Source: Candidatus Bathyarchaeota archaeon (GTDB taxonomy: Archaea > Thermoproteota > Bathyarchaeia > 40CM-2-53-6 > RBG-13-38-9). Taken from it: a stretch of 13,762 nucleotides of DNA. The stretch spans positions 1 to 13,762 of the forward strand of contig SMYQ01000079.1 in NCBI GenBank assembly GCA_007050885.1, read 5' to 3'. The position numbers were made by a program, and so were the translations under genes. Positions 6,746 through 12,626 of the stretch are shown here, in pieces (position 1 is the stretch's first letter; every line of letters starts with the position of its first letter). The notes beneath the pieces are model-generated. The model searched no databases and was not told the origin of the DNA. It saw nothing but the letters and a program-made list of their open reading frames with translations.

Positions 6746-6755
6746 TCAAATTTGA
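6746..6755. promoter_or_regulatory. palindrome between TATA and start (candidate RHH operator)
   Basis: TCAAATTTGA is a perfect 10-bp palindrome lying between the TATA element and the ribosome site of the RHH gene. Ribbon-helix-helix dimers bind short palindromes and often repress their own gene, so self-regulation is possible. Such palindromes are not rare in AT-rich DNA. Confidence 0.3.
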
Positions 6756-6776
6756 TTTTACTTTGAGGAAGACATA

Positions 6777-6947
6777 ATGCCTAGAAGAAGTGATCGCGAT
6801 ATTGTTTATTTCTCTGAAGCCATGATCAAAGACATAGATCAGATTATTAGATATTCCAAGTCATACTATAGTAGAGAAGCATTCATAACCAGTGCCGTTA
6901 AGGAGAAGATCGCCAGAATTCCCAAGAAAGATTTTTCAGATATTTGA
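6777..6947 (+). CDS. ribbon-helix-helix (CopG/Arc/MetJ fold) protein, 56 residues
   Basis: A short gene that translates to 56 residues beginning MPRRSDRDIVYFS. Residues 8-13 (DIVYFS) form the DNA-reading beta strand. Residues 14-27 (EAMIKDIDQIIRYS) form helix A, SYYSR (29-34) is the turn, and EAFITSAVKEKIARI (35-49) is helix B. This is the standard RHH arrangement; such proteins act as dimers that insert a two-stranded sheet into the DNA major groove. The ATG is preceded by GAGG at 6765-6768 with eight bases of spacing, and a TATA-like box lies at a suitable distance. No toxin gene is adjacent, so it is more likely a free regulator than an antitoxin. It faces a second RHH gene (7058-7243) tail to tail and shares its pattern (I/LVY-x5-IDxIIxxSxxYxxREAF), so the two may be paralogues able to form heterodimers. 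Confidence 0.75.
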   Translation: MPRRSDRDIVYFSEAMIKDIDQIIRYSKSYYSREAFITSAVKEKIARIPKKDFSDI

Positions 6948-7000
6948 GAGAAAAACTAAATCGATATAACGGTTCCATAAATTTCATTAACTTGAATGGA

Positions 7001-7034
7001 AGCGTCTATTAAAGAATATACTATTATTGACGCT
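7001..7034. repeat. 6-bp stem between convergent RHH genes
   Basis: AGCGTC (7001-7006) and GACGCT (7029-7034) are exact reverse complements around a 22-base AT-rich loop. It lies in the 110-base gap between convergent genes and may be a shared 3' hairpin. Confidence 0.3.
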
Positions 7035-7057
7035 GTGATAATATTTTAGGTAGGACT

Positions 7058-7243
7058 TCAACCATACTTTCTGATATAAGATCTTTCGATTTTCTCTTTA
7101 ACAGCATCTGAGATAAATTTCTCAATTGCGTCGAATACGAAATCTTCTCTATTGCGATACAATCTGCTATTCTTGATTATGTCATCTATTTTTTGTACCA
7201 AATATTCCGGTACGTAAATTAATTCATGATTATCATCAAGCAA
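7058..7243 (-). CDS. ribbon-helix-helix protein, 61 residues
   Basis: A probable DNA-binding protein. ELIYVP (7-12) forms the beta strand, EYLVQKIDDIIKNS (13-26) helix A, RLYRNR (27-32) the turn, and EDFVFDAIEKFISDAVKEKIE (33-53) helix B. A basic tail (RSYIRKYG) follows and could touch the DNA backbone. The TTG start is supported by GGAAG about five bases upstream (7250-7258 region). The inverted repeat GTGAA-7-TTCAC (7280-7296) lies 37 bases before the start and is a candidate operator. The gene converges on the 56-residue RHH gene with 110 bases between stops. Both lack a toxin partner. Their targets are unknown; the palindrome-rich 7321-7479 stretch is the nearest candidate. Confidence 0.75.
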   Translation of the reverse strand: MLDDNHELIYVPEYLVQKIDDIIKNSRLYRNREDFVFDAIEKFISDAVKEKIERSYIRKYG

Positions 7244-7279
7244 AAATTCTTCCTTTCCTAAATAATTAATTCATAAAAG

Positions 7280-7296
7280 GTGAATTTATTTTTCAC
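7280..7296. promoter_or_regulatory. inverted repeat upstream of the 61-residue RHH gene
   Basis: GTGAA (7280-7284) and TTCAC (7292-7296) are reverse complements separated by seven AT bases, 37 bases before the TTG start at 7243. Position and size fit an autoregulatory RHH operator, by inference only. Confidence 0.3.
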
Positions 7297-7320
7297 AAAT
7301 AAGGGCTTCTACACTTTTGA

Positions 7321-7389
7321 ATCATGAATGATACATCCATGTTTCATAGGTTGTTAATTGCAATTTTACACGACCTAGGTCTCGAGCTC
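7321..7389. repeat. cluster of short palindromes in non-coding DNA
   Basis: Within 69 bases of gene-free sequence lie ATCAT-GA-ATGAT (7321-7332), AATTGCAATT (7356-7365), GACCTAGGTC (7372-7381), and the overlapping CTCGAG (7381-7386) and GAGCTC (7384-7389). No reading frame with a ribosome site was found in 7244-7477. The palindromes differ from one another, so they are not copies of one binding site. Confidence 0.4.
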
Positions 7390-7467
7390 ACTATCACACA
7401 TTACATTTCTTCAAAACAGTAATCAAAAAAAAGACATAATTTGTAAAGAGATTAATTTGCATGGTTG

Positions 7468-7479
7468 AGCGCGCGCGCT
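7468..7479. repeat. GC-alternating 12-bp palindrome
   Basis: AGCGCGCGCGCT is a perfect palindrome of alternating purine and pyrimidine in otherwise AT-rich DNA. Its right end overlaps the TAG stop (7478-7480) of the 29-residue zinc-ribbon gene. Such tracts can form Z-DNA or a hairpin; as RNA it would give a short, very stable stem directly after the stop. Confidence 0.55.
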
Positions 7480-7567
7480 ACACGTCAGAATTGATGCCAC
7501 AAACAGAACAGAACTGTGCATCTTTAGGAAGCTCTTTACCACACTTGATGCAGAATATCAAATTCAT
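7478..7567 (-). CDS. 29-residue zinc-ribbon mini-protein
   Basis: A very short gene: ATG at 7565-7567, TAG at 7478-7480. The product opens MNLIFCIKCGKELP and is a single zinc ribbon with C6-x2-C9 and C20-x2-C23, the spacing of the zinc_ribbon_2/double-zinc-ribbon knuckle. GGAGA lies three to four bases before the ATG, which is close but usable. The protein has nothing beyond the metal site, so it would need a partner for any function. It resembles the N-terminus of the 130-residue zinc-ribbon/HTH protein at 11408 (CINCEAELTKGANFCDKCG), so it might be the remnant of a longer zinc-ribbon protein whose later part was lost. No continuation is visible downstream in this or other frames. The evenly spaced Cys pairs and intact start region favour a real product, but length alone makes this uncertain. 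Confidence 0.55.
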   Translation of the reverse strand: MNLIFCIKCGKELPKDAQFCSVCGINSDV

Positions 7568-7746
7568 AATTCTCCAATTGTTCTCTGATAAAATATAGGA
7601 GGGTCTAAGTAATATTCTGTATTTATAAGACCTTTTCATATTGAAATATGCTCAAATTTCTGTTTACAATACAATAGCATAATCTACTTAAAACGCTCTA
7701 CCAGAAAACCTCTTAAGTCTTAACCTTCTATCAAGCTGGGATAAAT

Positions 7747-7932
7747 ATGCCAGCAAAATTTGAAGTCTATAAGGACGCCAGTGGACAATTCCGGTTCAGA
7801 TTAAGAGCAGCAAATAATGAAATTATCGCCGTAAGTGAGGCTTATACAGCCAAGGCATCGTGCATGAACGGTATTGAATCGGTTAAAACAAATGCTCCCA
7901 TCGCTGAGATTGAAGATCAAACAAGTGAATAA
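7747..7932 (+). CDS. DUF1508 (YegP-like) protein
   Basis: A 61-residue protein with the DUF1508 pattern: KFEVYKDASGQFRFRLRAANNEIIAVSEAYTAKASCMNGIESVKTNAP (residues 4-51 in one run of strands, turn and helix). The family folds as a beta hairpin pair packed on a helix and often occurs as two tandem copies, as in Escherichia coli YegP. Here there is one copy with a short acidic tail. The function of the family is unknown. The ATG is preceded by GGGATAAAT, a weak ribosome site; ACTTAAAAC near 7686-7694 is a possible TATA element. The gap on the left (7568-7746) holds no other coding signal. The gene is followed by a T-run. Confidence 0.9.
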   Translation: MPAKFEVYKDASGQFRFRLRAANNEIIAVSEAYTAKASCMNGIESVKTNAPIAEIEDQTSE

Positions 7933-7952
7933 GTAATAATTTCATTTCTCTC

Positions 7953-7959
7953 TTTTTTT
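7953..7959 (+). terminator. oligo-T terminator after the DUF1508 gene
   Basis: Seven T within a pyrimidine-rich stretch (TCTCTCTTTTTTT) begin about 20 bases past the DUF1508 stop, as in archaeal oligo-T termination. Confidence 0.5.
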
Positions 7960-7968
7960 GTTATCAGT

Positions 7969-8009
7969 CTAACAATATTTATGATTAAAAGTTAGTCCTC
8001 AAGACTAAT
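7969..8009 (+). repeat. two mutually exclusive hairpins
   Basis: TTAGTC (7992-7997) pairs with GACTAA (8003-8008) around a 5-base loop. CTAAC (7969-7973) can instead pair with GTTAG (7991-7995), using the same left arm. They lie between the DUF1508 T-run and the promoter of the pyrophosphohydrolase gene. Confidence 0.35.
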
Positions 8010-8075
8010 AGTATTCACGAAATGTCCTATCTCGTCATTCCTAAAAAGTAATATTCCTATTTACATGTTTTAGGT

Positions 8076-8085
8076 ATTTTTAAAG
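8076..8085 (+). promoter_or_regulatory. probable TATA box of the pyrophosphohydrolase gene
   Basis: ATTTTTAAAG is centred about 20 bases before the TTG at 8101, predicting transcription start at or just after that codon. The mRNA would be leaderless, or translation would begin at the ATG at 8137. Confidence 0.4.
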
Positions 8086-8100
8086 AGTTAGTGTTTAAGA

Positions 8101-8463
8101 TTGAAAACTAATGATAATGTTTGCACTTTTCAACAAATGAAAGAAACTATCAAAGACTTTGTCATTGAAAGAGATTGGATTAAATATCATACTCCAAGAA
8201 ATCTTGCAGAGTCTATTTGCATTGAATCAGCAGAACTTCTGGAAATATTTCAATGGTCATTAAAAAATAATTATAAGAAAAATGAATCAAAAAGCTTCCA
8301 AAATTCCAATATTAAAGATGAGTTAGCTGACATTTTCATATATTGCATTAGCTTATCAAACACATTGGAAATAGACATCGCTCAAACTATTCTCAAAAAA
8401 ATTAAAAAAAATAAAAGTAGATATCCAATAAAAAAGTTCAAAGTAAGATTAAGAAAGAAATAG
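8101..8463 (+). CDS. MazG-like / dCTPase-type nucleotide pyrophosphohydrolase
   Basis: A 120-residue all-alpha NTP pyrophosphohydrolase that would hydrolyse a (d)NTP to NMP and pyrophosphate, cleaning the nucleotide pool. FVIERDWIKYHTPRNLAESICIESAELLEIFQW (20-52 in family order) matches the dCTP pyrophosphatase (DCTPP1/RS21-C6) branch, in which the ERDW and HTPRNL segments contact the nucleotide. The metal site is E42-x-x-E45 and E74-x-x-D77, complete. The helix 85-110 and KSRYP end the family domain, and a Lys/Arg-rich tail follows. The start is uncertain: TTG 8101 lies near the predicted transcription start and has no ribosome site; ATG 8137 (residue 13) would still keep the domain. The stop lies only two bases from the stop of the converging MFS gene. 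The exact nucleotide is inferred from the branch, not shown. Confidence 0.85.
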   Translation: MKTNDNVCTFQQMKETIKDFVIERDWIKYHTPRNLAESICIESAELLEIFQWSLKNNYKKNESKSFQNSNIKDELADIFIYCISLSNTLEIDIAQTILKKIKKNKSRYPIKKFKVRLRKK

Positions 8464-8475
8464 ATTCATGAATCT
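8462..8475. terminator. 14-bp palindrome over both convergent stop codons
   Basis: AGATTCATGAATCT is a perfect palindrome that contains the last two bases of the pyrophosphohydrolase TAG and the TGA of the MFS gene. Either transcript could form a five-bp hairpin; on the plus strand it is followed by TT. A two-way transcript end is the simplest reading. Confidence 0.4.
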
Positions 8476-9638
8476 TTATCTGAAATTATTTTGAGAACAG
8501 GTATACCAACCAAGGTCAACATAGCCATAATTCTGAACGCATAATCAAAGCCAACATTATCTGCCAGAAATCCCACTATGGGCGTAATTATTGCTCCTAT
8601 GAAGAAACTTGCGCTTACAGCAATACCAACTAAAGTTCCCATTATTTGAGGATAATTCATCTCAGTTATCCAAGTATCGGTAACAGCCAGACATCCAAAT
8701 GCAATAAGACCCATCGCTCCGAGTAAAAATACTAGGATTCCAACAGAGGAATAAGTAATCAGATACATTACAATGGCTTGCGAAATTAATATAATGTATA
8801 AAGTTGGTTTTCTTCCAATTCCATCAGATAACCGTCCGAATAATGGGCTCCCAACTATTCCCATAATTTGAAGTAGCGATAGTAACTGAGCAGCAGACTC
8901 CAAATTAAGAGCATGTTTTACAATAGCATAAGTTGTAAGAAACGGCATCAACGCCCTATATGAAATGACATGCAATAAACCGAAGGTAAATAACAGAATA
9001 ATTAGTCTTACAACTTTTTGGTTTGTGAAAACAGATCTAAGATCACTAGTTCTCTCGTTTTTTGTATCCATGAGTTTGGATTCATCTATCTTAGTCCAAA
9101 TGAATAAACCTAAAATGAAACCAAAAATGGACAAGAACATAAAGCTGTATCTCCATCCAATAAAAATGGCGATATATGCAGAAACAAGTGGAGCTATGAA
9201 TGCTCCTATAGCCCCACCTGTCTGATGAAAACCCATTGCCTGACCACGTCTACCTTTTTCAACTGCCAACGAAGCTAATGGTATTCCAATTGGGTGATAA
9301 GACGCGCCACCGACGCCAGCTATGAATTGGTTGATGCCAAGTTGAATGATATTTTGTGATAACCCACATAGCAAGGTCCCAAGCGAGTAAATGAATATTC
9401 CGATAACCAGTATTTTCTTTCGACCTTTACGATCAGACAGATACCCAAAAGGAATTTGCAGTAGAGAATAAGGTAAGAGAAAACATGCTACCAAGAGTCC
9501 CGCTGTATAATTTGATAACTCAAATTCTAAGATTAAGGTTGGAAGTAATGTTGGAAGAATAAGTTGCAGTACATGATTTAATCCATGTGATAAAATTACA
9601 ACATTTAGCAGAAGGCTAAAGCTCTTGAATTTTTTTTT
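8466..9638 (-). CDS. MFS transporter lacking a canonical start codon at its true N-terminus
   Basis: A major facilitator superfamily permease. The first usable start (TTG, 9492-9494) gives 342 residues and would omit helix 1. Yet the frame stays open upstream for 48 more codons to the A-tract at 9638, encoding KKKFKSFSLLLNVVILSHGL and then QLILPTLLPTLILEFELSNY, a typical MFS first helix and loop. The full product would be 390 residues, the normal length. GGAGG (9639-9643) lies directly before the A-tract, where a start belongs, but no ATG, GTG or TTG is in frame between the upstream TAA (9648-9650) and 9494. Motif A is intact (GYLSDRKGRKK), with twelve helices in all and a central loop near KNERTSDLRSVF. 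Helices 1-6 and 7-12 are otherwise complete. Possible reasons are a non-standard start codon, a start-codon mutation, or a base error near the nine-A run. The substrate is unknown. Confidence 0.8.
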   Translation of the reverse strand, partial: KKKFKSFSLLLNVVILSHGLNHVLQLILPTLLPTLILEFELSNYTAGLLVACFLLPYSLLQIPFGYLSDRKGRKKILVIGIFIYSLGTLLCGLSQNIIQLGINQFIAGVGGASYHPIGIPLASLAVEKGRRGQAMGFHQTGGAIGAFIAPLVSAYIAIFIGWRYSFMFLSIFGFILGLFIWTKIDESKLMDTKNERTSDLRSVFTNQKVVRLIILLFTFGLLHVISYRALMPFLTTYAIVKHALNLESAAQLLSLLQIMGIVGSPLFGRLSDGIGRKPTLYIILISQAIVMYLITYSSVGILVFLLGAMGLIAFGCLAVTDTWITEMNYPQIMGTLVGIAVSASFFIGAIITPIVGFLADNVGFDYAFRIMAMLTLVGIPVLKIISDKDS

Positions 9639-9643
9639 CCTCC
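9639..9643 (-). promoter_or_regulatory. Shine-Dalgarno site without a matching start codon
   Basis: GGAGG on the minus strand is followed by nine A and then TTC AAG AGC in the MFS frame. It marks where translation of the MFS gene should begin, 145 bases before the first canonical start. Confidence 0.6.
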
Positions 9644-9713
9644 TACTTTAAAAGAAAAGATTTCAATTGTAACTTATGAGTCTTTAGCAATAATTTTTTC
9701 CAGTTCATTAATT

Positions 9714-9722
9714 TTTATAAAT
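9714..9722 (+). promoter_or_regulatory. probable TATA box of the fumarylacetoacetase-family gene
   Basis: TTTATAAAT predicts transcription start near 9745, giving a leader of about 18 bases that contains AGGTGG and ends at the ATG at 9763. Confidence 0.5.
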
Positions 9723-9762
9723 ATCTGCACTTATTCTAATAAAAATTCTTTAGGTGGGACAA

Positions 9763-10770
9763 ATGAAGTTAGTCACTTTTCAAGTAAAGACCACTATTGG
9801 ACTGTTCAATAGAATAGGCTGTCTTAGCTCTAATCTCATAATTGATCTTAATTCTGCTTATGCATCCTATCTTTATTATGAAAGATCAGAAGAAGACATT
9901 TACGCCTTGGCTAACGCATCGATTCCATCTGACATGATTCAGTTTCTTCAGCTTGGATCCACCTCTTATGAAGCTACCATAAAAGGTAAAGAATTTGTTG
10001 AGAGAGGATTGAAAAGAAATGAACAATTAGTAGGACCAAAGTCTGAACAAATCACATATAGAAGAGATGATATCAGACTTCTTGCTCCTGTACCCAGACC
10101 TAAATCGATAAGAGATTTTATGGGATTCAAAAAACATTTGGAAACTGCCCTAAAGAAACATGGCAAATCAATCCCTAAGGTATGGTATGAGATCCCGATT
10201 TACCACAAAGGCAATCCAAATACTGTTGCTGGCCCTGATGATCCTATTCTTTGGCCCGTTTATACGGAAAAACTAGATTATGAATTGGAGTTAGGCATGT
10301 ACATCGGGAAGAAAGGTACGAATATTTCAAAAAAGAAAGCTGTTGAACACATTGCAGGGTATACAATATTTGATGATATAAGTGCCAGAGATCGACAAAT
10401 GACAGAAATGGAAGTTGGCATGGGACCTGCTAAAGGAAAAGATTTCAATAACAGCAATATAATGGGCCCATGTCTAGTTACCACAGACGAACTTCATTCT
10501 AAAATTAAAAATTTGAAAATGATATCTAGAATAAATGGCGAAATTACTTGTGAAGGCAATAGCGGCGATATGTATTGGAAATGGGAAGATATGATTGAAT
10601 ATTGTTCCCAGGATGAAACACTTTATCCTGGAGAATTCTTCGGTTCGGGAACAGTTGGAGGCGGATGCGGTGCAGAGTTGGATAAATGGGTAAAGCCAGG
10701 CGATACAGTAGAATTAGAGATAGAAGGTATTGGAACTCTCAAAAATGAAATAATTAGAAACTCAAAATAA
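9763..10770 (+). CDS. fumarylacetoacetate hydrolase (FAH) family protein
   Basis: A 335-residue metal-dependent enzyme of the FAH superfamily, which includes fumarylacetoacetases, acylpyruvate hydrolases, oxaloacetate decarboxylases and 2-hydroxyhepta-diene-dioate isomerases. The N-terminal 105 residues are the variable cap. The catalytic domain holds E174-x-E176 (DYELELG) and D204/D205 (FDDISARD) as divalent-metal ligands, then GPAKGKDFNNSNIMGP with K226 and D227, and a late GSGTVGGGCGAEL loop. The insertion YEIPIYHKGNPNTVAGPDDPI is common in longer family members. The frame opens at GTG 9754, but that GTG is inside the AGGTGG ribosome site (9752-9757); the ATG at 9763, five bases after it, is the better start. 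No tyrosine or aromatic degradation genes are nearby, so the substrate stays open. The gene diverges from the MFS gene. Confidence 0.85.
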   Translation: MKLVTFQVKTTIGLFNRIGCLSSNLIIDLNSAYASYLYYERSEEDIYALANASIPSDMIQFLQLGSTSYEATIKGKEFVERGLKRNEQLVGPKSEQITYRRDDIRLLAPVPRPKSIRDFMGFKKHLETALKKHGKSIPKVWYEIPIYHKGNPNTVAGPDDPILWPVYTEKLDYELELGMYIGKKGTNISKKKAVEHIAGYTIFDDISARDRQMTEMEVGMGPAKGKDFNNSNIMGPCLVTTDELHSKIKNLKMISRINGEITCEGNSGDMYWKWEDMIEYCSQDETLYPGEFFGSGTVGGGCGAELDKWVKPGDTVELEIEGIGTLKNEIIRNSK

Positions 10771-10827
10771 TTAACACATACTTGCGTATACCACGAATTC
10801 TTCTGATGTTCATAACAGTGATGGATA

Positions 10828-11265
10828 ATGAAAATAGAGATTCTACAACCTAAAAATCAAGTCGATATTGAAGAATATTATGATCTCAGATGGAGAATTC
10901 TTAGAGAACCTTGGAAACAACCTCGTGGAAGTGAAAAAGATCCATTAGAAGATGAATCAATCCATATAATGCTTCGTATAGATAGAAAGACGGTCGCAGT
11001 GGGTAGATTACACTTCAATTCTGACATTGAAGCACAGATAAGATACATGGCAGTGGAATTAAACTTCCAAAACAAAGGATTCGGAACGCTATTAATTAGA
11101 GAACTTGAAAAAATTGCGAAAAATAAAGGAGCCCATCACGTAATATTAAATGGCAGAGATTCCGTCTTACAATTTTATCAAAAAAATGGATATACAATAG
11201 TAAATAAAGCACATACAATTTTTGGATGTATTGAACATTGGAAAATGAGAAAAGATCTTATATGA
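10828..11265 (+). CDS. GNAT family N-acetyltransferase
   Basis: A 145-residue acetyltransferase using acetyl-CoA. RYMAVELNFQNKGFGTLLI (72-90) is the strand plus motif A; the pyrophosphate loop is Q81-N-K-G-F-G86. Motif B appears as VILNGRDSVLQFYQKNGYTIV (105-125), and the C-terminus has F-x3-IEHWKM, the position of the I-P/E-H-x3-M motif of the YjcF/ElaA-like branch. Early LRWRILREPWKQPRG (20-34) is also typical of that branch. The acceptor is unknown and may be a small amine or a protein. It follows the FAH-family gene after 57 bases, which contain a possible TATA-like GCGTATACC, so it may be transcribed alone or with it. GTGATGGATA before the ATG gives a weak ribosome site. Confidence 0.88.
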   Translation: MKIEILQPKNQVDIEEYYDLRWRILREPWKQPRGSEKDPLEDESIHIMLRIDRKTVAVGRLHFNSDIEAQIRYMAVELNFQNKGFGTLLIRELEKIAKNKGAHHVILNGRDSVLQFYQKNGYTIVNKAHTIFGCIEHWKMRKDLI

Positions 11266-11357
11266 AGAATATAATTTCCGCTATTCTATTAAGTTCAGCA
11301 TAAACCAGATACAAAGTTATTTAGGTCTGCAAATATCATAATTTCATTAAAATACAT

Positions 11358-11366
11358 AATATTTAA
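11358..11366 (+). promoter_or_regulatory. probable TATA box of the zinc-ribbon/HTH gene
   Basis: AATATTTAA lies about 45 bases before the ATG at 11408, predicting transcription start near 11389 and a leader of about 19 bases. Confidence 0.4.
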
Positions 11367-11407
11367 CGACAACATACACAGCAATAATAATCAAGTGATA
11401 ATGACGG

Positions 11408-11800
11408 ATGGCCCGTTTATATCAATGCATTAATTGTGAAGCTGAATTAACAAAAGGCGCAAACTTTTGTGACAAGTGCGGTAGCCCAACCTCTGGTAGT
11501 CTCTGGACTGCAGTGCAACAATTAGAAGATATAGTCTCAGGAATGGGAAAACACCCCAAGAAAATTAAAAAGAAAATATCTACAGGCAAAAGAAAATCAG
11601 TTTCACAGAACAAATTCATGGAACTATACAAAAAAGGTCTAAACGACAGACAGATTGCGAGAGAAATGAATGTATCATTCTCTGCGATATATAGAATGAG
11701 AAAAAAAATGAAACTCTCAGCTAATGCTCCCAGAGGTTTTCCAAAATACGTTCATGAGATGAAAAAGAAATCACTTCAAGAAAAAAATAGTAAAACTTGA
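11408..11800 (+). CDS. zinc-ribbon plus helix-turn-helix protein
   Basis: A 130-residue, strongly basic putative DNA-binding protein. Residues 5-25 form a zinc ribbon with C7-x2-C10 and C21-x2-C24. Residues 32-45 (LWTAVQQLEDIVSG) look like an amphipathic helix, perhaps for self-association. A Lys-rich linker (48-63) leads to a helix-turn-helix at about 69-101: KFMELYKKGLNDRQIAREMNVSFSAIYRMRKKM in pattern, with the recognition helix SFSAIYRMRKKM. That HTH is of the type found in resolvases, transposase N-termini and sigma-like regulators. The rest is a Lys-rich tail. No catalytic domain is present, so it is more likely a regulator than a recombinase. The ATG has no clear ribosome site (only GACGG directly upstream). 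A palindromic terminator follows. Its target is unknown. Confidence 0.7.
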   Translation: MARLYQCINCEAELTKGANFCDKCGSPTSGSLWTAVQQLEDIVSGMGKHPKKIKKKISTGKRKSVSQNKFMELYKKGLNDRQIAREMNVSFSAIYRMRKKMKLSANAPRGFPKYVHEMKKKSLQEKNSKT

Positions 11801-11806
11801 GTAGAG

Positions 11807-11826
11807 AGTTTTAAAACTTCTTTTTA
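11807..11826 (+). terminator. palindrome plus T-run terminator
   Basis: AGTTTTAAAACT (11807-11818) is a perfect 12-bp palindrome followed by TCTTTTT. It sits seven bases past the stop of the zinc-ribbon/HTH gene and 54 bases before the converging ABC permease, so it may end one or both transcripts. Confidence 0.6.
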
Positions 11827-11879
11827 TCATAACGATTAACATCTGGCCGATATTATTGGGCGTTCGTGAAAGGATTTAT

Positions 11880-12626
11880 TTACTTCATTCTTTCGAAGGT
11901 CCTTGTTCCTATCGTGAACATCACTACAGCGAATCCAGTTAATACAATAAGATCAACATATAATGGAAACTGAGATACACCTATTATCGCCATTCTAAGA
12001 GCATCGACTCCATATGTAACTGGATTAATATATGTAATGAATGAGAGCCAGATAGGCAGATTATCTATTGGGAATAGGGCACCACTAAAGAAGAAGAGGG
12101 GGAAAATCAGAAAACTAATTATCATATTGAATCCCTCAGGGCTTTCCATTAGTGATCCTATAATTAAACCAGTACTCACGAGACTAAGTGCCAGCAGGAA
12201 AAGTATAGTTATGGCCAACAGAAAAGATGACACAGTTAGGTAGATACCTAGAATGAAACTCACAAGCAGCATGATCAATGCTTGTATCATTGAGTCTGTA
12301 CATCCACCAAGCACTTTTCCTACAAAGATTGTTGTTCTTGATAGGGGAGCTACAAGAATTTCCTTTAGTATATCGATCTTTCTATCCCAGATTATATAGA
12401 CCCCGAAAAATACGGAGCTGAAGAGTACGCTCATTGCTAAGATGCCTGGATAAATATAGATTTGATAATTTACATTTCCTATACTGACTGCTGAACCTAA
12501 ACCACCACCGAAAACAAATATCCAAAGCATTGGTGTAAATATTGATGAAACAATTCTTGATTTTTCACGTGTGAAAACCTTGAACTCTCTCAACCAGAGC
12601 GCGTAAATAGCTTCGGTTTGACTCAC
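11880..12626 (-). CDS. ABC-2 type transporter permease
   Basis: A 248-residue membrane subunit of an ABC exporter (DrrB/NodJ-like). It has six hydrophobic helices (about 27-45, 57-77, 107-128, 132-156, 166-186, 222-242). The loop EILVAPLSRTTIFVGKVLGG (88-107) is the cytoplasmic coupling region of ABC-2 permeases, and SPEGFNMIISFLIFPLFFFSGALFPI (161-186 in two parts) is the conserved ABC-2 signature. The GTG start overlaps the TGA of the ATPase gene by four bases, implying coupled translation. It pairs with the ATPase to export drugs, lipids or glycans; the cargo cannot be read from sequence. It converges on the zinc-ribbon/HTH gene. Confidence 0.9.
   Translation of the reverse strand: MSQTEAIYALWLREFKVFTREKSRIVSSIFTPMLWIFVFGGGLGSAVSIGNVNYQIYIYPGILAMSVLFSSVFFGVYIIWDRKIDILKEILVAPLSRTTIFVGKVLGGCTDSMIQALIMLLVSFILGIYLTVSSFLLAITILFLLALSLVSTGLIIGSLMESPEGFNMIISFLIFPLFFFSGALFPIDNLPIWLSFITYINPVTYGVDALRMAIIGVSQFPLYVDLIVLTGFAVVMFTIGTRTFERMK

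Noticed and set aside
7244..7480. tRNA gene or CRISPR array
   Set aside because: No cloverleaf with a TTC-loop signature and no regularly spaced repeats were found; the palindromes are all different.
6777..7567. Toxin-antitoxin locus
   Set aside because: The RHH proteins are antitoxin-like in size, but no RelE, MazF, PIN or other toxin frame lies next to either.
7593..7615. GGAGGG at about 7597-7602 as ribosome site of a plus-strand gene
   Set aside because: No start codon follows at a usable distance; TAA comes within ten bases and no open frame begins nearby.
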